Shown here: piece after piece, positions 57,418 through 64,000 of the stretch | Numbering within the stretch: position 1 is the first letter of the stretch | Layout of the letters: every line of letters begins with the position of its first letter | NCBI GenBank assembly: GCA_003212795.1 | Contig: QCOV01000002.1 | Span: forward strand, 186,001 to 250,000 | Direction of reading: 5' to 3' | Source: OCS116 cluster bacterium AG-435-F03 | GTDB lineage: Bacteria > Pseudomonadota > Alphaproteobacteria > MED-G09 | Length of the DNA: 64,000 nt | The notes under the pieces: generated by a model | What the model saw: the letters and a program-made list of their open reading frames with translations, nothing else | Database searches by the model: none | Told to the model about the DNA's origin: nothing | Translations under genes and position numbers: made by a program

Positions 57418-59132
57418 TAAATAATGTACATATCAGAGATAACACCAGTTTGTGCGCCTGATGAGTCCAATATATCTGCAACACCAAAAGAACGAGCAAA
57501 TTCGGTATATGTTAAGTCAACTCCAGCTGTTCCATCTGTTACATTTCCACCAACATTGTAAGAGAATTTATCTGCACTATTGATAGTGATTTCGCGCCCA
57601 TCCTCAAGAGTTAGGCGTGCTGCATTTTTGGTAAATAAGGTTTTATCAACATATGTATTATAAGGAATCTGAATAATATTTGTACCTTCAGTATCTGTAA
57701 TAGATACTTTTCCACTTTTTGGAAGAAGTTGTGAAACAAAATAAGTATCATCGCCTTCAAGGCCTCTGTAGTTCTTAGCCTGTCCATCAAGGATAATAAT
57801 ATTTTCACCTGCATTGAAATTAAGTGTTCCAGAAAGAACACTATCACTGTGAGCCTCTAAGGTATTTTTACTTGAATCTGCTGTAAGAGAGAGCTTATAT
57901 TTTGCAGCTTTTTCAATGGTAGGTGAAATTTCGGTAATTTGTAACTCAGGCATATTTTGCGATTGAAAATTCACAAAAACAAGTTCGCCATCTATTTCAA
58001 AAGGCCTTGTATAACTTTGATACCAATATTCACCATCAACAACTATTGGAATGTCATATTTACTGAAGTTACCAGAGTCATTTATATAAATCAGGTTTTG
58101 TAATGTTAGATTCCCATTTGAATTTGTATATTCAGACCCTGTCGTACCACTTAAAATTAAATCCTTATCTCCATCTTTATCTACATCTATAAGTTCATAA
58201 CCACCATGAGAGAGTTTTGCCAAAGGCATATCAATTGTTGTAGTCTTTCTAAAATTATAATCTCCATCATTCATAAAAATTAAAATTTTTCTGTCTGAAC
58301 CCGACTCTGTACTAACAATAATGTCGTTGAAACCATTTGAGTCGAAATCGTCAAATTTAAAGGATTCAACACCCATAGATTGATCCTCCAACAAATATGT
58401 AAATATTGGTGTTAGTTCATTAGCTGTTGTAAGTTCTTCAAGGTTATCAGAGTAGACAGTAAATTCAGCTTTATAACCATAGGCTGCTACATAAGAACCA
58501 AGAATCATCTCAGGTTCACTATCACCGTCAAGATCGGCAATACCTATTGCACTCATTCTTCCCGCATTTATTACATTTGTTTGTTCAAAAACTTTCTCAT
58601 CAGTTTGTTTCCATATAAAAAATTCATCAAATGAAACAGCAAAAATATCATTAAGACCATTATTGTCGATGTCATGTACAGCAATACAATGATAAAAAGT
58701 TTGTTTTTCTGAAACTTGAGTCCAAGTAATATTATTTTCATCATCAATACTGGCAACGCGAATATGATTACCTGCGTAAGGAGCTGTTCCAACTTCTAAA
58801 CCCTGGTCAGGAAAAACTATATCCTTGTTTGAGTTTAAAAATTTTGGACCATTCATATATCCTATTAAAATATCTTCGGTATTATTGAGTTTCCATTTTC
58901 CGTCCTCTTTAATGAGGTGAAGAGGATTAACCTCAGGATCTTCATTAAACCACGATCCAGTCAAAATAATATGTTCAGTTTGGTCTTTTGCAAAATACAT
59001 AGTTCCCTCATTAGAGTTTGCTATGACTTGATTTTTAGTACCAGAATCTGACCATTTATCTGTTCTGTCATCTCGATTTGAAGTGTAAGGAACATCTACA
59101 AAAGATTGTGTTAAAGTGTAATTCTTGGACAT
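57417..59132 (-). CDS. Large FG-GAP/VCBS-repeat secreted-type protein 1
   Basis: 571 residues, no Sec signal peptide. Seen: four or more Asp-rich FG-GAP/VCBS-type calcium motifs (DIDNNGLNDIF near 155, DLDGDSEPEMI near 200, DDFDSNGFNDII near 264, DVDKDGDKDLI near 320), then a C-terminal domain from about 413 shared with the next gene and ending DMYII. The acidic, repeat-rich, signal-less design with a hydrophobic C-terminal tail suggests type I secretion; no HlyB/HlyD/TolC genes are in the window. Probable extracellular or cell-surface beta-propeller. Ligand unknown. Confidence 0.75.
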   Translation of the reverse strand: MSKNYTLTQSFVDVPYTSNRDDRTDKWSDSGTKNQVIANSNEGTMYFAKDQTEHIILTGSWFNEDPEVNPLHLIKEDGKWKLNNTEDILIGYMNGPKFLNSNKDIVFPDQGLEVGTAPYAGNHIRVASIDDENNITWTQVSEKQTFYHCIAVHDIDNNGLNDIFAVSFDEFFIWKQTDEKVFEQTNVINAGRMSAIGIADLDGDSEPEMILGSYVAAYGYKAEFTVYSDNLEELTTANELTPIFTYLLEDQSMGVESFKFDDFDSNGFNDIIVSTESGSDRKILIFMNDGDYNFRKTTTIDMPLAKLSHGGYELIDVDKDGDKDLILSGTTGSEYTNSNGNLTLQNLIYINDSGNFSKYDIPIVVDGEYWYQSYTRPFEIDGELVFVNFQSQNMPELQITEISPTIEKAAKYKLSLTADSSKNTLEAHSDSVLSGTLNFNAGENIIILDGQAKNYRGLEGDDTYFVSQLLPKSGKVSITDTEGTNIIQIPYNTYVDKTLFTKNAARLTLEDGREITINSADKFSYNVGGNVTDGTAGVDLTYTEFARSFGVADILDSSGAQTGVISDMYII

Positions 59133-59170
59133 TTTTATAAATTCTCTTTTTATTATTTTCTAAACATTAT

Positions 59171-62113
59171 TTATATAACATACATATCAGCAATACTACC
59201 AGTTTGAGCGCCTGAAGAATTGAGAATATCATACACGCCAAAAACTTCTGCAAACTCAGCAAAAGTTAAATCAGTTCCCTTTGTCCCATTAGTGATATTG
59301 CCACCCACATTATAGGAAAACTTATCAGCGCTATTAATGGTAATTTCTCGTCCATCTTCAAGGGTTAAGCGTGCGGCATTTTTGGTGAAGAGCGATTTAT
59401 CAACATATGTATTTGCGGGTACTTGAATAATATTTGTTCCGTCAGTATCGGTTATAGATAATTTTGTGTTTTTTGGAATCAATTGTGAAACAAAGTAAGT
59501 GTCATCTCCACTTAAGCCCCGATAATTTTTCCCCTGTCCATCAAGAATAACGATATTGTCTCCAGCATTAAAATTGAGCGTCCCTGAGATAGCATTTTCG
59601 CTATGAGCAGTAAGTGTATTTTGATTAGTATCAGTGGATTCTGAAAGCTCATATTTTAGTGATGTTTTAGAGAGTGTTTTATCGGAGAATTGTATTTTCT
59701 CAATACTGGTTAAAGTATCCGAACCTTCATCAGTAAAGCCTTCAGATGGTGAGGTATGAACAACACTAACCGTTCCATCATCATTAGCCGTTAAAGTATA
59801 AGCTGAGGATGCATCTTTATAAATGGCTGTATCGACTCCCTTACCACCGTCAATAATATCGTTACCAGCGCCACCTTCAAAAGTATCTTTACCATCAAAA
59901 CCAAAAGCTTTTTCATTTCCTTCTCTCAATTTTAGATCGTTATCCTCCTCATTAAGCCAAACAGTAGTATTTTTTGCAAAGGGATGATAATTTTCATTTA
60001 TTCCAAAATTTTTAAAATGCTCGTAAGCAGTTTCATAATCTCCATTATCTAAGGACTCTTGTACATTAGGATATCTATTAAGGTAAAATTGTTCATCGAA
60101 ACCATTTGAATCTCTTTTTCCTGCACCATAATTTCCTAGATCTAAATTTGTTGTTTCTGGTGATAGGATTTGTGGTCGAATTTTCATACCATCTTGATAA
60201 ATTAAAACACCAATTTGATTATTGCCTAGATCGAGAAAATATTTAAAACCTATATCATTCCAGTCTAAATTAATTTTAAGTTGTTTAAAGTTTCCTAATC
60301 CATCATTTCTTAAAACATAAACATCGTTGACTGTAACTCCGCCAAATCCATAATTATTTCCTGTTGTTATAATGTCCAGATGACCATCAAAATCAATATC
60401 TATAACTTTAGTTTCAATTCCAAAGTTACCCATTTCATATTCTGAAATTTTATTATTCCAATCCTCAAATTTTTCATCGACATAACCGTAATAAGAAAAT
60501 CTTAGTCCTTCCCAGTTACCCACTCCTGTTCTGGCATCTCCGTTAGAAGCACTAATTTTTAATATTTCAGGTATTCCATCATGATTAAAATCTGCTACAA
60601 CTCCTCCATGAAAGCGAACAAAGCCAATCGATTCAAAATCAGTCAAAGGTAGGGTAGTCTTTGAAGAACCAAAATTATCACCTCCCCAAAAAACATATTC
60701 CCCTCCAACAAGATCATCATATCCATCTTGATTAAAATCACCTGCCAACAACCAACTACTTCGACCATCATTAGAATTTTTTTCAATCTCTGGATAATAA
60801 GTAATAGCTCTATCATCATTAGAAAATTCTATTAGGTATCTATTTGGATAATTATCAAAAGCACCAAGATTATTAACTATAATTTGTTTATTGTCTTTAC
60901 TTGTAAAATTACCAACAACACTTCCATGACTAAAATCAACTGTTTCTGGATATGAAAAATTTTCATTCTTGGCCCAACCATCTGATGATCCTATGAATAG
61001 CTGGTTTTGCTCGCCCCAAACAGGATTTATTCTTGGATCCGGAGCATTCTTAAACCCATCCATACCGCCAACCTCTCTACCTTGACTTGAGATAAAAAGA
61101 TCTAAATTTTTGTCATTATTTAAATCCATTACATGAAGGTCACGTGCCCAATAGGTAATTACCTCTTGATCAAAGTATTCAGAAGTAAAATCTTTTACTT
61201 TTCCATTCTCTATGGAATATACGGATATATTTGTTCCGGTGGAGTTAACATATGAGTTTCCCTGAAGTAGAGAATTTAAGTGTGTAAGAACTAAAAAATC
61301 TTTATTACCATCATTGAAAATTGTATGAAACCAGGGTGTTGAAGGTCCACCATTAATTGATCCATTTTCTGAAATAGGATAATTAAGATCATTGTAACTT
61401 ACCGAATTAAAACTTCTGTCAATCTCAATGATTTCTGAGGTTTTAAGATTTTTGACCGATAGATAACCTTTTTCACTTCTTGAGAAAAAATAATCATAGA
61501 AAGTTGTATTACTATCTAATTGAAAAGCTTTAAGATCAGCTGGCCTTTCAATATATTTGTCATCATAAAAAACAAAGTCATACAAAACGCCATCACTATT
61601 TTTTATAACGATATTTTCTATATTTTGGATTTTAGTATTAAGATTATTACCTTGGTTAGTAAATTCTAGTTCCCAGAAATCATCAATTTTAGTAAGGCTA
61701 ATAAAGTTTTCTTTCGTGTCTAACCAATAATTAATTACATCATAACCATTACCACCGTTAACAGTATCATTTCCAAGGTCAATCCAAAATGTCTGGTTTT
61801 TATCGTTACCTATAATGTTGTCATTAAATTTTGAATCCCAAATAGTATCAATATCGAAAACTTTATCCTCAAAACCCCATCCATCTGAAATTATATTATT
61901 TGATAAATTTGCAACTATACCTTCAGGGGAATTTCGATAACTAACTGAAGTAAATCTTGATAGTCCAATTAACTCATCACTTCCAGAATTCCCAATTAAT
62001 CTATGGTTATAGCCATAGATAACTTCATTCTCTTCAGAGCCCTCAATGTCATCCCATTCAGTAATTTCTTTTGCATCTTGTGGAGTATTTTTTAAAATTC
62101 TATTATTTGACAT
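59171..62113 (-). CDS. Large FG-GAP/RTX-type secreted protein 2
   Basis: 980 residues, no Sec signal peptide. Parts: N-terminal RTX-like region (LIGNSGSDELIGL, NDTVNGGNGYDVINYW), a beta-propeller with FG-GAP motifs (DLNNDKNLDLF near 332, DFNQDGYDDLV near 460, DFNHDGIPEIL near 510, DIDFDGHLDII near 573), a FDEQFYLNRYPNV motif near 671 found in many large secreted proteins, one RTX nonapeptide run GGAGNDIIDGGKG near 750, and a C-terminal domain (from about 819) shared with protein 1, ending DMYVI. It is 38 bases upstream of protein 1 and probably cotranscribed. Type I export inferred. Confidence 0.78.
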   Translation of the reverse strand: MSNNRILKNTPQDAKEITEWDDIEGSEENEVIYGYNHRLIGNSGSDELIGLSRFTSVSYRNSPEGIVANLSNNIISDGWGFEDKVFDIDTIWDSKFNDNIIGNDKNQTFWIDLGNDTVNGGNGYDVINYWLDTKENFISLTKIDDFWELEFTNQGNNLNTKIQNIENIVIKNSDGVLYDFVFYDDKYIERPADLKAFQLDSNTTFYDYFFSRSEKGYLSVKNLKTSEIIEIDRSFNSVSYNDLNYPISENGSINGGPSTPWFHTIFNDGNKDFLVLTHLNSLLQGNSYVNSTGTNISVYSIENGKVKDFTSEYFDQEVITYWARDLHVMDLNNDKNLDLFISSQGREVGGMDGFKNAPDPRINPVWGEQNQLFIGSSDGWAKNENFSYPETVDFSHGSVVGNFTSKDNKQIIVNNLGAFDNYPNRYLIEFSNDDRAITYYPEIEKNSNDGRSSWLLAGDFNQDGYDDLVGGEYVFWGGDNFGSSKTTLPLTDFESIGFVRFHGGVVADFNHDGIPEILKISASNGDARTGVGNWEGLRFSYYGYVDEKFEDWNNKISEYEMGNFGIETKVIDIDFDGHLDIITTGNNYGFGGVTVNDVYVLRNDGLGNFKQLKINLDWNDIGFKYFLDLGNNQIGVLIYQDGMKIRPQILSPETTNLDLGNYGAGKRDSNGFDEQFYLNRYPNVQESLDNGDYETAYEHFKNFGINENYHPFAKNTTVWLNEEDNDLKLREGNEKAFGFDGKDTFEGGAGNDIIDGGKGVDTAIYKDASSAYTLTANDDGTVSVVHTSPSEGFTDEGSDTLTSIEKIQFSDKTLSKTSLKYELSESTDTNQNTLTAHSENAISGTLNFNAGDNIVILDGQGKNYRGLSGDDTYFVSQLIPKNTKLSITDTDGTNIIQVPANTYVDKSLFTKNAARLTLEDGREITINSADKFSYNVGGNITNGTKGTDLTFAEFAEVFGVYDILNSSGAQTGSIADMYVI

Positions 62114-62166
62114 ATTATAGATGATATTTTTATTAGATTATTAAACAAGTTTATATATTTTCTTAA

Positions 62167-62517
62167 TTATTTAACTAAATTTAGATTTTTGTTTTTAAAA
62201 TAATTTAACAAATACTGAAGGTTTTTATTTCTTTTAAGAATTTGGCCCGATGTTGATTTTATCAACCACCTTTCATCAACTCTTTTACTTTTATGATTTT
62301 TTGTAATTTTAAAGAGAGGCATTTCACTAGCATGTCGATAAATTGAAAAAATTGTTTCATCTTTTGATGTGTCAATTGCATAGTCTTTCCATTTACCTGA
62401 TGAAACGCCTTTACCATATAATGAAAGGATCAAATTTAATTCCTCTTTTGAAAAGAAGTTTTGTTTTTTTTGAACGGCAAGATAAGCATTGCCTGTGATA
62501 ATTTTAGTATTCCGCAT
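62167..62517 (-). CDS. DUF2794 protein
   Basis: 116-residue protein matching the alphaproteobacterial DUF2794 pattern: FFSKEELNLILSLYGKGVSSGKWKDYAID, IFSIYRHASEMPLFKITK and a C-terminal SGQILKRNKNLQYLLNYF. Function unknown. Leftward, 53 bases ahead of the large secreted genes; a plus-strand candidate small RNA starts just upstream. Confidence 0.85.
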   Translation of the reverse strand: MRNTKIITGNAYLAVQKKQNFFSKEELNLILSLYGKGVSSGKWKDYAIDTSKDETIFSIYRHASEMPLFKITKNHKSKRVDERWLIKSTSGQILKRNKNLQYLLNYFKNKNLNLVK

Positions 62518-62610
62518 TTATTGAACTTTCATAAGAATCTAATCGTAATTTCGTCATAATTTCAACATCTTATTGTCAAAGTAATGTTTATTATTAACAC
62601 TTGAGTAACA

Positions 62611-62714
62611 CCTACAAGTTTTGATTCCCTCTAACTTGCAGGACTTAATAGAGTTTCCCTCCGAAGCTCATATTTCTAAAGCGACTCCTAAGCCCTTCTG
62701 GAGTCGCTTTTTTT
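62611..62714 (+). ncRNA. Candidate small RNA with anti-Shine-Dalgarno hairpin loops
   Basis: Three successive hairpins in the gap between two leftward genes. Hairpin 1: CCT-A-CAAGTT (62611-62620) with AACTTG-C-AGG (62633-62642), loop containing TCCCTC. Hairpin 2: GAGTTTC (62651-62657) with GAAGCTC (62663-62669), loop exactly CCTCC. Hairpin 3 is the terminator below. CCTCC-exposing loops before an intrinsic terminator are the hallmark of alphaproteobacterial anti-SD small RNAs (the Rhodobacter CcsR/'cuckoo' type). No clear sigma-70 promoter is visible, so the 5' end is uncertain. Confidence 0.55.
62678..62714 (+). terminator. Rho-independent terminator
   Basis: 11-bp perfect stem AAAGCGACTCC (62678-62688) and GGAGTCGCTTT (62700-62710), 11-base loop, T run through 62714 on the plus strand. 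The minus strand has only a weak T run, so it fits the plus-strand small RNA better than acnB, though it could serve both. Confidence 0.85.
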
Positions 62715-62752
62715 ATTAGATTTTAGATAAATAAAATTGATATATGATTTTA

Positions 62753-64000
62753 CTATTGTATAGCCCTTAAGCTTTCAGCAGGTGGAGCAAATTTGGTAAG
62801 ATCAATGCCCTTAACAGCAGTTTTATATTCTTCTATTGATGGAGTTCTTCCAAGAATTGTTGAAAGAACAACAACCGGTGTTGATGCTAAAAGGGATTCC
62901 CCTTTTTTGTTTTCTGCATCTCCAACTACTCTCCCTTGAAAAAGACGAGTAGAAGTAGCCATTACGGTATCTCCTTTTCCAGCTTTTTCCTGGTTGCCCA
63001 TGCAGAGATTACACCCAGGTCTTTCAAGATATAAAATATTCTCATATTCAACTCGAGCAGAGCTTTTAGGTGAGTCATCATTGAATTCAAAACCAGCATA
63101 TTTTTGTAAAACATCCCAGTCACCTTCTGCCTTCAACTCTTCAACAATATTATATGTTGGTGGCGCAACGACAAGTGGAGCCTTAAAATCTACAGTTCCT
63201 TCATTAGCTTCAATATTTTTCAGCATACGAGCAAGAATTTTCATATCACCTTTATGGACCATGCATGACCCAACAAACCCTAAGTCTACCTTTTTATCCG
63301 CTGCATAGTATGAAATAGGTCTAATGGTATCGTGAGTATATCTTTTTGAAACATCAACATTATTTACATCTGGGTCGGCTATCATAGGTTCATCTATTTC
63401 ATCTAGATCGATTACAACTTCAGCAAAATATTTTGCATTCTCATCTGGGGCCAGCGCGGGCTTTTCTCCTGATTTGATTTGCTTAATCCTATTGTTGGCT
63501 ATTTCAATTAAGCCACTTAAGGTCTTCTCATCATTATCCATTCCTTTATCAACCATGATTTGGATACGGGATTTTGCAATCTCCAAGGATTCAATGAGAG
63601 TTTCATCTTGAGAAATACAGATTGAGGCTTTAGCTTTCATCTCAGCTGTCCAATCGGTGAATGTAAATGCCTGATCAGCAAGTAAAGTACCGATATGTAC
63701 TTCAATGATTCTTCCCTGAAAAACATTCTCATTACATTGTGCTAACATTTGCTGTTGCGTAGCATGGACCACATCCCTGAAATCCATATGGTTTTTCATG
63801 CTGCCTTTGAAAGTTACTTTAACGGATTCTGGTATAGGCATTGTCACCTCTCCAGTAGCTAAAGCTAATGCTACGGTTCCTGAATCTGCTCCAAACGCAA
63901 CACCTTTTGACATACGCGTATGAGAATCTCCGCCAATTATTATGGCCCAATCATCAACAGTAATATCGTTTAAGACTTTATGGATAACATCAGTCATCGC
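62753..64000 (-). CDS. acnB: Aconitate hydratase B, C-terminal part (cut by window edge)
   Basis: TCA-cycle aconitase of the AcnB type; about 415 C-terminal residues are present and the N-terminal HEAT-like and swivel domains lie beyond base 64000. Signatures: IIGGDSHTRMSKGVAFGADSGTVALALATG near the start (quoted in part: GGDSHTRMSKGVAFGADSG), VGSCMVHKGDMKIL with the first cluster Cys, and RPGCNLCMGNQEKAGKGD with the other two. C-terminus LTKFAPPAESLRAIQ. The reading frame is open at the window edge. Confidence 0.95.
   Translation of the reverse strand, partial: AMTDVIHKVLNDITVDDWAIIIGGDSHTRMSKGVAFGADSGTVALALATGEVTMPIPESVKVTFKGSMKNHMDFRDVVHATQQQMLAQCNENVFQGRIIEVHIGTLLADQAFTFTDWTAEMKAKASICISQDETLIESLEIAKSRIQIMVDKGMDNDEKTLSGLIEIANNRIKQIKSGEKPALAPDENAKYFAEVVIDLDEIDEPMIADPDVNNVDVSKRYTHDTIRPISYYAADKKVDLGFVGSCMVHKGDMKILARMLKNIEANEGTVDFKAPLVVAPPTYNIVEELKAEGDWDVLQKYAGFEFNDDSPKSSARVEYENILYLERPGCNLCMGNQEKAGKGDTVMATSTRLFQGRVVGDAENKKGESLLASTPVVVLSTILGRTPSIEEYKTAVKGIDLTKFAPPAESLRAIQ

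Noticed and set aside
62678-62714. Terminator assigned to acnB
   Set aside because: The T run is on the plus strand; the minus strand, on which acnB is read, has only three Ts after the stem. Kept as mainly the small RNA terminator.
1-64000. CRISPR arrays, insertion sequences, rRNA genes
   Set aside because: No regularly spaced direct repeats, transposase motifs, terminal inverted repeats or rRNA sequences were seen.

Overview
The window is a gene-dense, AT-rich (about one-third G+C by eye) bacterial chromosome segment. Gene content and order indicate an alphaproteobacterium. The block ppsR-maf-aroE-coaE-dnaQ sits on one side of an AT-rich gap and rho-mnmE-mnmG-rsmG-parA-parB on the other, which is the classic origin neighbourhood of Caulobacter and Rickettsia. 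Short intergenic gaps, many 1-11 bp gene overlaps and marine-type accessory genes suggest a streamlined marine lineage (for example a SAR116 or HIMB59/AEGEAN-169-like relative). That placement is inference; no rRNA gene is present to settle it. I see no insertion sequences, prophage or CRISPR array.

Layout. 1-10801: leftward housekeeping genes: nth (cut by the window edge), gpmA, dapB, coaA, the his genes hisB-hisH-hisA-hisF-hisE, an Smr-domain protein and a Tim44-like protein; then rightward fxsA; then leftward dnaQ, coaE, aroE, maf and ppsR. 10802-11180: gene-free candidate oriC with DnaA boxes. 11181-17948: rightward rho, mnmE, two parS-like sites, mnmG, rsmG (no standard start codon), parA and parB. 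17949-22450: leftward holA, lptE, leuS and a DUF3576 lipoprotein. 22583-31765: yggS, a degenerate frameshifted response regulator, xthA, a PotD-like binding protein, lolA, ftsK, a UbiH-like hydroxylase, a small Trm112 gene, a Lon-N protein and cnoX. 31769-33144: an RHH-PII fusion, tRNA-Gly(GCC), two tiny YRG-repeat (DUF4278-like) genes and a cobalamin riboswitch. 33145-41659: btuB-like receptor, purH, rpe, rsmB, sdhAF4-like, yciI, gpsA, tsaD and an exported protein. 41752-57417: a DsbD-like reductase and a metabolic/accessory run (two crotonases, three SDRs, an MDR oxidoreductase, an M13 peptidase, yggT, folD, argG, rlmN, a SpoU methyltransferase, an EamA transporter, phhB, a BI-1 protein and MmcQ/YjbR). 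57417-64000: two large secreted-type proteins sharing a C-terminal domain, a DUF2794 protein, a candidate small RNA and the C-terminal part of acnB.

How it works together. The origin region combines oriC, parS and ParAB with tRNA-modification genes (mnmE/mnmG) and rsmG, and transcription runs away from the origin on both sides. The his, coaA, dapB, argG, folD and purH genes indicate prototrophy for histidine, lysine/diaminopimelate, arginine, folate C1 and purines. Vitamin B12 is apparently imported under riboswitch control.

The most unusual items are the in-frame fusion of a ribbon-helix-helix domain to a nitrogen-signal PII protein, the pair of coupled YRG-repeat microproteins next to tRNA-Gly, and a plus-strand candidate small RNA whose hairpin loops expose anti-Shine-Dalgarno sequences. 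The response regulator with a degraded receiver domain and a poly-A frameshift, and the paralogous secreted proteins with a strongly conserved C-terminal domain, also merit attention.
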